From NCBI RefSeq assembly GCF_001429245.1, contig NZ_LMJE01000001.1, positions 63,186-127,185 on the forward strand: a stretch of 64,000 bases of DNA, in the 5' to 3' direction. The notes under the pieces were generated by a model. The model saw nothing but the letters and a program-made list of their open reading frames with translations, ran no database searches and had not been told where the DNA came from. The translations under genes and the position numbers were made by a program. This document shows, one piece after another, positions 16,397 through 25,257 of the stretch (position 1 is the stretch's first letter; each line of letters starts with the position of its first letter). This stretch comes from Rhizobium sp. Root274 (GTDB taxonomy: Bacteria; Pseudomonadota; Alphaproteobacteria; Rhizobiales; Rhizobiaceae).

Positions 16397-17158
16397 ATGG
16401 GCCTGAACTTCAAGATGATCGCCGCGACCGCCGTGGCTCTCCTGCCGGCTCTGATGCCGCTTCCTGCGAGCGCGCTCGACGATGCGCAGAAGAAGGAAAT
16501 GGGCGCCTTCATCAAGGAATATCTGATCGAGAACCCGGAGATCATGCTGGAGGTGCAGGACGCGCTGCAGAAAAAGCAGGACGCCGCGCGGATCGAGAAA
16601 TCGGCGGCAGCCGTCTCGACCAACAAGGAGACGATCTTCGAATCCGGCCATGATCTCGCGATCGGCAATCCCAAGGGCGACGTCACCGTGGTCGAGTTCT
16701 TCGACTACAATTGCGGCTATTGCCGTCGCGCCCATCCGGACATGGAGGCGGTGCTCGAGAAGGACAAGAACATCCGCTATGTGCTGAAGGAATTCCCGAT
16801 CCTCGGACCGGATTCGCTCGCCGCCCACAAGGTGTCGGATGCCGTGCGCAAGCTGGCGCCTCAGAAATACGGCGACTTCTTCCGCGCGATGATGACCTCG
16901 GGCGAACGCGCCGATGAGACAAGTGCGATCGCGATTGCCGGCGGTCTCGGCGTCAAGGAAGACGCCATCCGCGCCAAGATGGCTGAGAGCCCGAACGAGG
17001 AGTCGGTGCAGGAAACCTATGCGCTCGCCACCAGCCTCGGCATCACCGGCACGCCGTCATACGTCATCGGCAACGAGATGGTGCCGGGTGCCGTGGGCTC
17101 CGACGCGATCGAAGAGAAGGTCGGCAATGTGCGCTCTTGCGGCAAGGCCTCCTGCTGA
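16397..17158 (+). CDS. DsbA family thiol-disulfide oxidoreductase (exported)
   Basis: A 253-residue exported oxidoreductase. The signal peptide covers residues 1-27 (ending PLPASALDD). A helical N-terminal segment (30-85) precedes the thioredoxin fold, which has the active-site CGYC at residues 106-109 and the cis-Pro loop GTPSYVIGN. A C-terminal cysteine pair (RSCGKASC) is extra. The type with a long N-terminal helix resembles the Com1/27-kDa family rather than E. coli DsbA. ATG 16397 starts the signal peptide; an ATG at 16367 would mask it. It is followed by aroQ. Confidence 0.9.
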   Translation: MGLNFKMIAATAVALLPALMPLPASALDDAQKKEMGAFIKEYLIENPEIMLEVQDALQKKQDAARIEKSAAAVSTNKETIFESGHDLAIGNPKGDVTVVEFFDYNCGYCRRAHPDMEAVLEKDKNIRYVLKEFPILGPDSLAAHKVSDAVRKLAPQKYGDFFRAMMTSGERADETSAIAIAGGLGVKEDAIRAKMAESPNEESVQETYALATSLGITGTPSYVIGNEMVPGAVGSDAIEEKVGNVRSCGKASC

Positions 17159-17296
17159 GATCGGACGCGCGCCAGGGCCCGTCGACTTAACCTTATCCCC
17201 GATTTCAGGGGATGGGGCGCCGTGATCCGGCCTAAGGGCTTTCCCTGCAGGGGCTCTCGGTCTATAGGAGGCGGTTGAAAGTCGACGGAAGCGTAG

Positions 17297-17737
17297 ATGA
17301 GCAAAACCATTTTCGTGCTGAACGGCCCCAATCTCAACATGCTGGGCAAGCGGGAACCGGGGATTTATGGCGGCAAGACGCTCGCCGATATCGAGGCCGA
17401 TTGCCAAAAGGCGGGCGCAGACCTTGGCCTGATCGTCGATTTCCGCCAGTCGAACCACGAGGGCATGCTCGTCGACTGGCTGCATGAAGCCGGCGAGAAA
17501 GCAGCAGGCGTGGCCTTCAATGCCGGCGCCTATACCCACACTTCGGTTGCCCTGCATGACGCCATCCGCGCGATCTCGCCGCTGCCGGTGATCGAGGTGC
17601 ATATTTCCAACGTGCATGCACGCGAGGAATTCCGCCACAAATCGATGATAGCGCCCGCCGCAAAGGGCGTCATCTGCGGTTTTGGCCCCCATAGCTACAT
17701 TCTGGCGCTCCATGCGCTCAAGACCCTCACGCAATAA
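17297..17737 (+). CDS. aroQ: Type II 3-dehydroquinate dehydratase
   Basis: A 146-residue enzyme for the third step of the shikimate pathway (3-dehydroquinate to 3-dehydroshikimate). Diagnostic motifs are FVLNGPNLNMLGKREPGIYG with the catalytic Tyr in the flexible loop, FRQSNHEG, NAGAYTHTSVAL and EVHISNVHAREEFRHKS with the catalytic His. It heads the aroQ-accB-accC-aat run; accB begins 22 bases after its stop, so co-transcription is likely. Confidence 0.96.
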   Translation: MSKTIFVLNGPNLNMLGKREPGIYGGKTLADIEADCQKAGADLGLIVDFRQSNHEGMLVDWLHEAGEKAAGVAFNAGAYTHTSVALHDAIRAISPLPVIEVHISNVHAREEFRHKSMIAPAAKGVICGFGPHSYILALHALKTLTQ

Positions 17738-17759
17738 CAAGAATACAGGACATCCATCC

Positions 17760-18239
17760 ATGGCTGACAAGAAAACGGGTATCGACCAGGCGCTGATCCG
17801 CGATCTCGCAAACATCCTCAACGACACGGATCTGACCGAGATCGAAGTGGAGCAGGACGACCTGCGCATCCGCGTTTCGCGCAACGGCACGCCTGTCATG
17901 ATGCCGCAGCAGATGCAGGGCTATGCCTATCAGGCACCGGCACCGGCTGCTCCCGCAGCGCCTGCCGCTGTTGCTGCCCCTGCAGCGCCTGCCGGCCGTG
18001 ATCTCTCCAAGGCCGTGACCGCACCGATGGTCGGCACCGTCTACCTGTCGCCCGCTCCGGGCGCGCGCCCGTTCGTGGAAGTCGGCGCGACGGTCAAGGA
18101 AGGCCAGACGCTGCTGATCATCGAAGCCATGAAGACCATGAACCAGATCCCCTCGCCCAAGTCCGGCAAGGTCGTCGAGATCGTTATCGACGATGCAAGC
18201 CCGGTCGAATACGGCGAGCCTCTGGTCATCATCGAGTAA
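17760..18239 (+). CDS. accB: Acetyl-CoA carboxylase biotin carboxyl carrier protein
   Basis: A 159-residue subunit of acetyl-CoA carboxylase, first step of fatty-acid synthesis. The N-terminal dimerising region (1-45) is followed by an Ala/Pro hinge (about 58-80) and the biotinyl domain with the target Lys125 in EAMKTMNQI, preceded by the 'thumb' region [14 protein letters not shown] used ATG 17760 (MADKKTG). accC starts five bases downstream, so AccB and AccC are made from one message and form the biotin carboxylase half of the enzyme. Confidence 0.97.
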   Translation: MADKKTGIDQALIRDLANILNDTDLTEIEVEQDDLRIRVSRNGTPVMMPQQMQGYAYQAPAPAAPAAPAAVAAPAAPAGRDLSKAVTAPMVGTVYLSPAPGARPFVEVGATVKEGQTLLIIEAMKTMNQIPSPKSGKVVEIVIDDASPVEYGEPLVIIE

Positions 18240-18243
18240 GCCG

Positions 18244-19596
18244 ATGAGCAATATCTCGAAGATCCTCATCGCCAACCGCGGCGAAATCGCGCTGCGTGTT
18301 CTGCGCGCCTGCAAGGAACTCGGCATTGCGACCGTCTCCGTGCATTCGACGGCCGATGCGGACGCCATGCATGTGCGCCTTGCCGACGAAAGCGTGTGCA
18401 TCGGCCCGCCGCCGTCGCGCGACAGCTATCTCAATATCCACCAGATCGTCGCGGCCTGCGAGATCACCGGCGCTGACGCCGTGCATCCCGGCTACGGCTT
18501 CCTGTCGGAGAATGCCAAGTTCGCGGATATCCTCGACGCCCATGGCATCACCTTCATTGGACCGACGGCGGAGCATATCCGCCTGATGGGCGACAAGATC
18601 ACGGCGAAGAAGACCGCGGTTGAACTCGGCATCCCGGTCGTTCCGGGTTCGGATGGCGAAGTGCTGCCGGAAAACGCGATGAAGATCGCACGCGAGATCG
18701 GCTTCCCGGTTCTGATCAAGGCGACCGCCGGCGGCGGTGGCCGCGGCATGAAGGTGGCGAAGACCGAGGCTGAGCTGGAAGAAGCCGTGTCGACTGCCCG
18801 CTCTGAAGCGCTGGCCGCTTTCGGCAATGACGCCGTCTACATGGAAAAATATCTCGGCAAGCCGCGCCATATCGAGGTGCAGGTGGTCGGCGACGGTGCC
18901 GGCAATGCCATCCATCTCGGTGAACGCGACTGCTCTTTGCAGCGCCGCCACCAGAAGGTCTGGGAAGAAGCGAACTCCCCTGCCCTCAACGTCGAGCAGC
19001 GCATGAAGATCGGCCAGATCTGCGCTGACGCGATGAAGAAGATGAAATACCGGGGCGCTGGCACGATCGAATTCCTCTACGAAAACGGCGAGTTCTTCTT
19101 CATCGAGATGAACACCCGTCTGCAGGTGGAACATCCGATCACCGAAGCCATCACCGGCATCGACCTCGTGCATGAGCAGATCCGCGTAGCCTCCGGCGCC
19201 GGCCTCTCGGTCACGCAGGATCAGATCGTCTTTTCGGGCCATGCCATCGAATGCCGCATCAATGCCGAGGATCCGCGCACCTTCGTGCCCTCGCCCGGCA
19301 CGATCACGCATTTCCATGCCCCGGGTGGTCTCGGCGTTCGCGTCGATTCTGGCGTCTATGCCGGCTACAAGATCCCGCCTTACTATGACAGCCTGATCGG
19401 CAAGCTGATCGTGCATGGACGCACCCGCGTCGAGTGCATGATGCGCCTTCGCCGCGTGCTCGACGAATTCGTCGTCGACGGCATCAAGACGACGCTGCCG
19501 CTGTTCCAGGATCTCGTGGCCAACCAGGACATCGCCAATGGCGACTACGACATCCACTGGCTGGAACACTATCTGGCCGAAACCTCGGCCACGTAA
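18244..19596 (+). CDS. accC: Acetyl-CoA carboxylase biotin carboxylase subunit
   Basis: A 450-residue ATP-grasp enzyme that carboxylates the biotin on AccB. Visible are the N-terminal [13 protein letters not shown], the ATP lid [33 protein letters not shown], and the catalytic [18 protein letters not shown] block. The length is standard. ATG 18244 follows the accB stop by four bases. The gene is complete and followed by aat after three bases. Confidence 0.97.
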   Translation: MSNISKILIANRGEIALRVLRACKELGIATVSVHSTADADAMHVRLADESVCIGPPPSRDSYLNIHQIVAACEITGADAVHPGYGFLSENAKFADILDAHGITFIGPTAEHIRLMGDKITAKKTAVELGIPVVPGSDGEVLPENAMKIAREIGFPVLIKATAGGGGRGMKVAKTEAELEEAVSTARSEALAAFGNDAVYMEKYLGKPRHIEVQVVGDGAGNAIHLGERDCSLQRRHQKVWEEANSPALNVEQRMKIGQICADAMKKMKYRGAGTIEFLYENGEFFFIEMNTRLQVEHPITEAITGIDLVHEQIRVASGAGLSVTQDQIVFSGHAIECRINAEDPRTFVPSPGTITHFHAPGGLGVRVDSGVYAGYKIPPYYDSLIGKLIVHGRTRVECMMRLRRVLDEFVVDGIKTTLPLFQDLVANQDIANGDYDIHWLEHYLAETSAT

Positions 19597-19599
19597 ACC

Positions 19600-20214
19600 A
19601 TGGCTGGGCGCCGCAGCCGGGATCAAAGGATAACACCGGAGCTCCTGCTGCGCGCCTATTCCATCGGGCTCTTCCCGATGTCCGATTCCGCCGACGACCC
19701 GGAGCTCTTCTGGGTCGAGCCGGAAATCCGGGGGATCATCCCCCTCGACGAATTCCATGTCTCCGCGAGCCTTTTGAAGGCGATCCGCAAACGCCCCTTC
19801 GACATCCGCGTCAACACCGCCTTTGACGCCGTGGTGGACAAATGCGCGGAAGCGGCGCCTGACCGGCCCAGCACCTGGATCAACCAGACCATCCGCGACC
19901 TCTATGGCGCACTGCACCGCCTCGGCCATGCGCACAGCGTCGAGGCCTGGGAAGGCGAGGAACTGGTTGGTGGTCTCTACGGGGTGTCGCTCGGCTCGGC
20001 GTTTTTTGGCGAGAGCATGTTTTCAAGGCGCACGAATGCGTCGAAGATCTGTCTCGTCTATCTGGTGGAGCGGATGCGGGAGCGCGGGTTTACGCTCTTG
20101 GATACACAGTTCACCACCGAGCATCTGAAGACGTTTGGGGCGGTGGATATTCCGAAGGCTGACTATGGGGTGTTGCTGGAGAAGGCGATGGAGGGGGATA
20201 CGGTGAGGTTTTAG
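19600..20214 (+). CDS. aat: Leucyl/phenylalanyl-tRNA--protein transferase
   Basis: A 204-residue enzyme that transfers Leu or Phe from charged tRNA to proteins with N-terminal Lys/Arg, creating N-degrons for ClpS/ClpAP. Family motifs seen are [72 protein letters not shown] and [16 protein letters not shown]. It starts three bases after accC. Its stop TAG lies inside a 10-base sequence repeated at 21940-21949. In related genomes I remember DUF2155 following aat, so the next 5 kb look like an insertion. Confidence 0.95.
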   Translation: MAGRRSRDQRITPELLLRAYSIGLFPMSDSADDPELFWVEPEIRGIIPLDEFHVSASLLKAIRKRPFDIRVNTAFDAVVDKCAEAAPDRPSTWINQTIRDLYGALHRLGHAHSVEAWEGEELVGGLYGVSLGSAFFGESMFSRRTNASKICLVYLVERMRERGFTLLDTQFTTEHLKTFGAVDIPKADYGVLLEKAMEGDTVRF

Positions 20215-20221
20215 CTTAAGC
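20212..20221 (+). repeat. 10-bp direct repeat flanking the DUF262-HEPN cassette (left copy)
   Basis: TAGCTTAAGC overlaps the aat stop codon and recurs exactly at 21940-21949, 24 bases after the HEPN gene ends. Its core GCTTAAGC is palindromic. The pair brackets the AT-richer two-gene cassette. A match this short can arise by chance, so a target-site or recombination origin is only a suggestion. Confidence 0.35.
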
Positions 20222-20338
20222 CGGTAGGTTTCGTATGATCGCCCAACGAATTAATAGAAAGCACACCCAACTCAGACTTGCAGAAGAAACCGTGGCGTGT
20301 TGTCATCACGCTCAATGAACTTCTGACAAGGAAAAACG

Positions 20339-21451
20339 ATGACAGCCGAAGCCCCTCAAAGCAATCGGGATGACGACGTACGAAAGGACGAGTTTGATCT
20401 GGCGCTTGAAGAAGGGATCGAAGACGAGACTCTTCTTGAAGATCCCGGAGCCACTAAGTTCAGCATCTCAAGCTACGGCGCAGATTATACCGTAGACAGT
20501 TTGGTAAAGCGGATGCGAGGCGGAGCATTCAAAGTCCCGGACTTCCAGAGACAGTTCGTGTGGACCGCAAAACATGCGTCTAAATTCATCGAGTCTTTGT
20601 TGATGGGACTACCCGTACCAGGCGTTTTTTTGTACAAAGAAGCCGACACAAACGAACATCTAGTTATTGACGGCCAACAGCGATTGCGAACTCTGCAGGC
20701 TTTTTACGATGGAGTTTTGCGTGGCAAAGAATTTAAACTTCAAGGGGTCCGAGAACCTTGGCTGAATCGTACATACAAAACTCTTGATGCCGCTGATGTC
20801 TTGAAGCTTGACGACTCAATTGTTCATGCGACTGTTTTCAAGCAGGACAAACCCGAAGACGTTCTTGACAGCATATACTTTGTGTTTGAGCGGATCAACA
20901 CTGGAGGAATAAGGCTTTCCCCTCAGGAAATTCGTAATTGCATTAGTTTGGGACCATTTATTGAAAGAGTGCGCCTCCTTAACAAGGATTCGTCATGGCG
21001 GGCGGTTTTCGCGAGCGAAAACAATCGCGCCAAAGACGAAGAGCTTATTGTCAGATTTTTTGCGTTGTACCGCGACGGGGGAAAATACTCTCGGCCAATG
21101 AATGGTTTTCTAAACAAGTTTTCAGCCCAGATGAACAAGGTGGGGGACGCAGAACTCGATCGTTTGGCTGGAGTGTTTGAGCGCACAATCGATAAGATTA
21201 ACTCAGCAGTTGGCTCGCGTGCATTTCGCATAATTCGCGCACTTAACGCCGCTGCTTTTGACGCTGTAATGGTTGGCTTGGCCAAACGCCTAGATGCAGG
21301 TGCAATCCCATCAGATGAAAACGTTGCGGCAGCGTATAATTCGCTGATCGCAACCGATGAATTTAGACAGGCTTGCGAGCGCGCCACGGCTGATGAAGAG
21401 AACGTTCGTAAGCGCATCGCATTAGCGACTGAAGCATTTGCGGAAACGTGA
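20339..21451 (+). CDS. DUF262 (GmrS/ParB-like) domain protein, candidate defence component
   Basis: A 370-residue protein with the N-terminal DUF262 domain: VPDFQRQFVW at residues 66-75, then VIDGQQRLRTL with DGQQR at 111-115, and the FERINTGG segment. In this ParB/sulfiredoxin-like family these motifs are tied to nucleotide binding/hydrolysis or DNA nicking, and type IV restriction enzyme GmrSD uses the same fold. The DUF1524 (HNH) C-terminal partner is absent; a helical C-terminus follows instead. Codon use is AT-richer than in neighbours (many TTT, AAA, GAT). It overlaps the HEPN gene by one base. AAGGAAAA precedes ATG 20339. Confidence 0.85.
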   Translation: MTAEAPQSNRDDDVRKDEFDLALEEGIEDETLLEDPGATKFSISSYGADYTVDSLVKRMRGGAFKVPDFQRQFVWTAKHASKFIESLLMGLPVPGVFLYKEADTNEHLVIDGQQRLRTLQAFYDGVLRGKEFKLQGVREPWLNRTYKTLDAADVLKLDDSIVHATVFKQDKPEDVLDSIYFVFERINTGGIRLSPQEIRNCISLGPFIERVRLLNKDSSWRAVFASENNRAKDEELIVRFFALYRDGGKYSRPMNGFLNKFSAQMNKVGDAELDRLAGVFERTIDKINSAVGSRAFRIIRALNAAAFDAVMVGLAKRLDAGAIPSDENVAAAYNSLIATDEFRQACERATADEENVRKRIALATEAFAET

Positions 21452-21915
21452 TGCGGCACGCTATCGAAAGTCGTGAGCGCAAGCTGGACAGATTTTTCGC
21501 TCGTGCGAGATCTGTGGAAGATGGCGAGTTGCAATCAGATTTGGCGCGATACGGTACAGTGCTGGTCTGTGGCTTTGTTGAACGATGCGTGGAGGTGATC
21601 ATTCTTGAGCGCCTTTCCCAAAAGGCGCACCCTCGCATAATTCAATTCTTAAAATCCCACTTTAAGCGGGGCACCAACTACGATTGTGAGGCGATATGCC
21701 AACTTTTGGTCCGTTTTGATCAAGATTGGGAAAGTCAATTTCGTTCAATAATCGATGCAAATGACGAATGGATTTCGTCGTTGACGTCAGCTTATGCCAT
21801 TAGGAATGCTATCGCCCATGGCGGAGATGGTAACAAAGGTTTGGCGGGTGTTGAAACGTTCTACGGCGATAGCAAAAAAATTATATGGTCGCTTGTGAAG
21901 TCTACCGAAAAATAG
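21451..21915 (+). CDS. HEPN domain protein (RiboL-PSP type), putative RNase
   Basis: A 154-residue all-helical protein whose last conserved helix contains RNAIAHG, i.e. the R-x4-H nuclease signature of HEPN domains (Arg118, His123). The N-terminal part (YGTVLVCGFVERCVEVIILE) resembles the RiboL-PSP-HEPN branch. HEPN proteins with this signature generally cut RNA and act in toxin or abortive-infection systems. ATG 21451 shares a base with the DUF262 stop (TGATG), so the two are translationally coupled; a GTG at 21448 is an alternative start. The shared AT-rich codon use indicates joint acquisition. Confidence 0.82.
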   Translation: MRHAIESRERKLDRFFARARSVEDGELQSDLARYGTVLVCGFVERCVEVIILERLSQKAHPRIIQFLKSHFKRGTNYDCEAICQLLVRFDQDWESQFRSIIDANDEWISSLTSAYAIRNAIAHGGDGNKGLAGVETFYGDSKKIIWSLVKSTEK

Positions 21916-21939
21916 GATTGCCCCTCCAAACTTCACTCG

Positions 21940-21949
21940 TAGCTTAAGC
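21940..21949 (+). repeat. 10-bp direct repeat flanking the DUF262-HEPN cassette (right copy)
   Basis: This is the exact second copy of TAGCTTAAGC (left copy at 20212-20221). It lies just beyond the HEPN stop codon and before the 3' end of the convergent phospholipase D gene. See the left copy for the caveat on chance. Confidence 0.35.
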
Positions 21950-22107
21950 GTGCGCCATCTACCCGTGTAGCTGTGTCAACTTTCCCTGTCTCTTTAATCC
22001 AAGTAGCGTCCACTTTGCCTCAGTGGCCTGCTGTGCGCCCAGTTTACTCTGCATTCGGCATGATTTTTGCTGCTGACCGCTTCCTTTACCCGACGCGCAC
22101 CCAGCCC

Positions 22108-23592
22108 CTACCCCCGCACCTTCCGCCGCCGCGGCCGCTTCAGCCTTCCGCGAAACAGCCCGCGTTTCTCGATCGGCTCGAACACGGCGTCGGAGCCTTC
22201 AGGGTCGAGGATTTCGTGGTCGGCGAGCCATGTTTCGATGTCCGAGATCTCTGGGGTCTCGTAGGGCTTGAGGGTTGGGCCCTGGCTTGCTCCGCTCCGT
22301 TGACGCAAGAGCTCGATGGCTGCGATCAGGGATCCCTCCTGCTGGATCGTCTGTTCGACGGTTTCGGGTGCGGTTCCCAGATGCTCGGCCAGCAAATCGT
22401 TCCTGAAGCGCGCGATCCTTGCCGACAGCGCCTCTGATGCGCCCGCCTCCAGCGCGACGTCGCATTCCTGGTCGAAGCGCATCGACCGGTTGTTGATGTT
22501 GGACGAGCCGACGCGGAGATACTGGTCGTCGACGATCATCAGCTTGGCATGCACGTAGATCGGCTCGCCCTTCGCCGTGACGGGATGATAGATTTTGAAC
22601 CGCCCGGATTTGTCGTGTCGACGCAAGGATTCGAAAAGCCGGGCACGGGCGGTGTCCATCGCGATTTGGCCGAGCCAGTTGTCGGATGTCGTCGGATTGA
22701 TCAGCACGATCTCCGGCCCGTCGAGTTCGTCGAGCCTTCGGGCAATTGCCTGGGCGATGGCGCGTGAGGCGAAATACTGGCTTTCGGCATAAACCGTGCG
22801 TTTCGCGGCATTGATCATATCGAGTGCAAGCTGCTCGATCTCCGTGACGGCGGTTTCATCCTGATAGGCCGGGCTTGTGCGGGCGATCGCGAGATCGACC
22901 TTGCCGAAGGAGAAATGTGGGGCGTCGTCCGCGGCGACGGCTCTTGGCTCGACGAAAGGGACATGTTCTCCGCCGGCACGCGTCCAGCGATGCCGGCACA
23001 AGTCGCCCAGCGCACGCGCGGCAGGACCCGTAAACCGGCTCGATATGTCATGCCAGGGACCATAAGGCTTGCCGTTGGGACGGCGCCGGTCGGGGTCATC
23101 GTCGAGATGGCGCCGCGTGTCCCATCGATCGAGGGTCACATCGATGCCACCGCAATAGGCGACGGCATCGTCGATCACCAGCATCTTCTGATGGTGCGAG
23201 CTGCCAAGGGGATGTTTGCCGTCAAGGCGCACGGAAATCTGCCGGTTCCACTTCCAGCGCAGAAGGTAGGGAAGGTTCGCCGGCCTTGCCCAGCTGGCAA
23301 GCGGCGCCGGGCTCCACAGCAAAATCCTGATCTCAAGGCCCGGGGTGCGACGCGCCAGCCAGAGGAGGAAGTCTCCGACACGGCGCGGTGCTCCGTCGTC
23401 CACCTTGGGATGGCCAAGCGCGACCGTCGCATCAAAGTCCCATCCGACAAAGAAGATCGACCGCTTGGCAGCCATCATCGACGCACGGACCGATGCGAAA
23501 TAATTGTCCGCATCGACCAGAATGGAGAAATCGTCGGCAGTCTCGATACGCCAGCAGTTTCGGGCGGGCGAAAACATAGGGGGAAGCGCCAT
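22108..23592 (-). CDS. Phospholipase D family protein (cardiolipin synthase-like)
   Basis: A 494-residue protein with two HKD motifs: HHQKMLVIDD (about residue 150) and HAKLMIVDD (about 345), the latter followed by GSSNINNRSM. This two-domain architecture is that of cardiolipin/phospholipid synthases and phosphatidyl transferases. No N-terminal membrane anchor is present, unlike classical ClsA, and the C-terminus ends in an Arg/Lys-rich tail (RGRLKRPRRRKVRG) that could contact membranes or nucleic acid. It converges on the DUF262-HEPN cassette. Specific substrate is uncertain. Confidence 0.88.
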   Translation of the reverse strand: MALPPMFSPARNCWRIETADDFSILVDADNYFASVRASMMAAKRSIFFVGWDFDATVALGHPKVDDGAPRRVGDFLLWLARRTPGLEIRILLWSPAPLASWARPANLPYLLRWKWNRQISVRLDGKHPLGSSHHQKMLVIDDAVAYCGGIDVTLDRWDTRRHLDDDPDRRRPNGKPYGPWHDISSRFTGPAARALGDLCRHRWTRAGGEHVPFVEPRAVAADDAPHFSFGKVDLAIARTSPAYQDETAVTEIEQLALDMINAAKRTVYAESQYFASRAIAQAIARRLDELDGPEIVLINPTTSDNWLGQIAMDTARARLFESLRRHDKSGRFKIYHPVTAKGEPIYVHAKLMIVDDQYLRVGSSNINNRSMRFDQECDVALEAGASEALSARIARFRNDLLAEHLGTAPETVEQTIQQEGSLIAAIELLRQRSGASQGPTLKPYETPEISDIETWLADHEILDPEGSDAVFEPIEKRGLFRGRLKRPRRRKVRG

Positions 23593-23911
23593 CAGATACT
23601 CCAGACACCGGGTCGCCAGAATCGGCTAGCGCAACCGTCGCTTCACCTGCAGTTCGAACCATAGCCACTTCGCTCCGGCTTACAAAGGTGGCGAGGACAA
23701 GATTGCAGCGAGCAACATCGCGCTGGAGCGAGAATGTCAGCGGCTCTGTGTGGTTCCAGCCCTGGCGGGAAAATTCGATCGAATCGCCCAGCCGTCTCTA
23801 ACCGCCCCAGGGTCCCGGGACTTCTGGGTGGCCCGGCAACTGATGCGGGGCCTGTTCCGTCTGTTTAGGTGCGCATGGCAGGGGAGCAGACGGTGCGCTT
23901 GAGGCACAGTC
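23593..23911. other. Intergenic stretch without recognisable gene
   Basis: The 319 bases between the phospholipase D start and the VOC gene's stop hold no frame with coding character on either strand and no clear terminator or RNA. They should include the phospholipase D promoter on the minus strand. Confidence 0.4.
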
Positions 23912-24391
23912 TCACCCTCGTCTCGCCGCCTCGATCTTCGCCACGTCGATCTTGCCCATCGTCATCATCGCCTCGAAGGCGCGTTTGGCCTCGGCACCTC
24001 CGGCCGCCAGTGCTTGTGTGAGCGTGCGCGGGGTGATTTGCCAGCTGACGCCCCATCTGTCCTTGCACCAGCCGCAGGCGCTCTCCTGGCCGCCGTTGCC
24101 GACGATGGCGTTCCAGTAGCGGTCGGTTTCTTCCTGATCATCCGTTGCGATCTGGAAGGAGAAGGCCTCCGACTGTTTGAAGGCAGGGCCACCGTTGAGG
24201 CCGAGGCAGGGGATGCCGGCGACGGTAAAATCCACGGTCAGGACATCGCCCGCCTTGCCGGAGGGATAGTCCGATGGCGCGCGGTGGACGGATTTCACTT
24301 CGCTATCGGGGAAGACGGATGCGTAGAAGCGCGCGGCGTCCTCGGCATCGCGGTCGTACCAGAGGCAGATGGTGTTCTTCGGTGTTGGCAT
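23912..24391 (-). CDS. VOC superfamily protein (PhnB-like)
   Basis: A 159-residue single-domain protein of the glyoxalase/bleomycin-resistance/extradiol (VOC) fold, PhnB-like subgroup. The start MPTPKNTICLWYDRDAEDAA, the segments GIPCLGLNGGPAFKQSEAFS and DRYWNAIVGNGG, and the end block CGWCKDRWGVSWQI are typical. ATG 24391 has GGGAGGAG a few bases upstream, so I did not use the ATG at 24430. Members usually bind a metal or small ligand; the substrate is unknown. It sits alone between the phospholipase gene and a histidine-kinase remnant. Confidence 0.85.
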   Translation of the reverse strand: MPTPKNTICLWYDRDAEDAARFYASVFPDSEVKSVHRAPSDYPSGKAGDVLTVDFTVAGIPCLGLNGGPAFKQSEAFSFQIATDDQEETDRYWNAIVGNGGQESACGWCKDRWGVSWQITPRTLTQALAAGGAEAKRAFEAMMTMGKIDVAKIEAARRG

Positions 24392-24488
24392 GATGTCTCC
24401 TCCCAAAGATCGGATGAGGAGGCATTGCACGCCTGTCTGGGGAATGCGTCAAGGGTGTATGGGTGGGCCGTTACCGCCTTCCCCTCGC

Positions 24489-24684
24489 CTATTGGGGCAG
24501 CGGCGCCTTCATGGTGCAGACAAGGCCGGTCGGGTGGTAACGCACATCGACATGGCCGCCGCAATCGGCCGCCAGCACCCGTGACAGGAGCTTGGAGCCG
24601 AACCCTTCCGTCTTCGGCGTATCGACAAGCGGCCCGTCGCTTTCCTCCCAAACGAACTCGAGCGCCTCTTCGGCTTTTTCGGCC
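24489..24684 (-). pseudogene. Remnant of a sensor histidine kinase C-terminus (HWE-like)
   Basis: On the minus strand a frame ending at TAG 24489-24491 reads FVWEESDGPLVDTP, then GFGSKLLSRVLAADCGGHV and YHPTGLVCTMKAPL. This matches the end of the ATPase domain of HWE/LuxQ-type histidine kinases (GFGSxLL, then the Gly-Gly and final strands). Upstream the frame loses similarity, and no start codon, H-box or N-box can be found. It is therefore a decayed fragment of about 65 codons. Its presence supports a history of deletion or insertion in this accessory segment. Confidence 0.6.
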
Positions 24685-24899
24685 TTGCAAGCAGGGCATC
24701 GTTTGCGACCAGAAGTGGATCTGCTGCCCGCAATTCGCCATTCATCTTGGCAACGGATGCACTCGCCACGACGCCGGACTGCATGGCTCTATCAGTCATC
24801 TCAATATCACCCGATTGAACAAAATATGGCGTCATCTTTGTAACCAAAAATGACGATTGGCAACGGTCAAACCTGATCAACAGGCGGCCGAAGCTGCCT

Positions 24900-25139
24900 T
24901 CAGTTCACCGTCAGATCCGCCGTCTCACCAAAGGCGACGATCAGTTTGGGGCTGGTCATGTCGCCGCTTTCCTCATCGACCTGGATAGAATAGGCGGCCA
25001 CGCCGAGGTGGCGGGCGGACATGGCGGTGGCGATCTTTTCAGCGGCGGCGGCGCTCGAAGCCTGGCGCATCTCGCCCGGCACGATGTTGCCCCGGTTCTT
25101 CTTGAAGGGAAGAACGATGAATTTTTCGGCGAGCGTCAT
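24900..25139 (-). CDS. Conserved hypothetical protein (rhizobial)
   Basis: A 79-residue protein, MTLAEKFIVLPFKKNRGNIV at the start, followed by GEMRQASSAAAAEKIATAMS and a mixed alpha/beta C-terminus with YSIQVDEESGDMTSPKLI. A GGAG ribosome site precedes ATG 25139. I recall close relatives in rhizobial genomes, but no function is assigned to them. It is a single gene with no obvious partner. Confidence 0.75.
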   Translation of the reverse strand: MTLAEKFIVLPFKKNRGNIVPGEMRQASSAAAAEKIATAMSARHLGVAAYSIQVDEESGDMTSPKLIVAFGETADLTVN

Positions 25140-25220
25140 GGCGGAGAACTCCTATTTGTTCTCTCAATGTTCTCAATTGTCGGGGATGTCAATCAGTAAA
25201 GGCGGTGCGTGACGTCCCCC

Positions 25221-25257
25221 CTCCGCCCTGCCGGGCATCTCCCCCTCGAGGGCGGAG
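25221..25257. repeat. Intergenic inverted-repeat element
   Basis: CTCCGCCCT and AGGGCGGAG form a 9-bp stem around an intervening segment containing CCGGGCATCTCCCCC. The sequence resembles a repeated intergenic palindrome I remember from many rhizobial genomes. Only one copy is in this window, so its repetitive nature cannot be shown here. Confidence 0.4.

Noticed and set aside
18229-19935. Minus-strand frame of 568 codons across accC and aat
   Set aside because: It is antisense to two complete enzymes with clear motifs and has no ribosome site.
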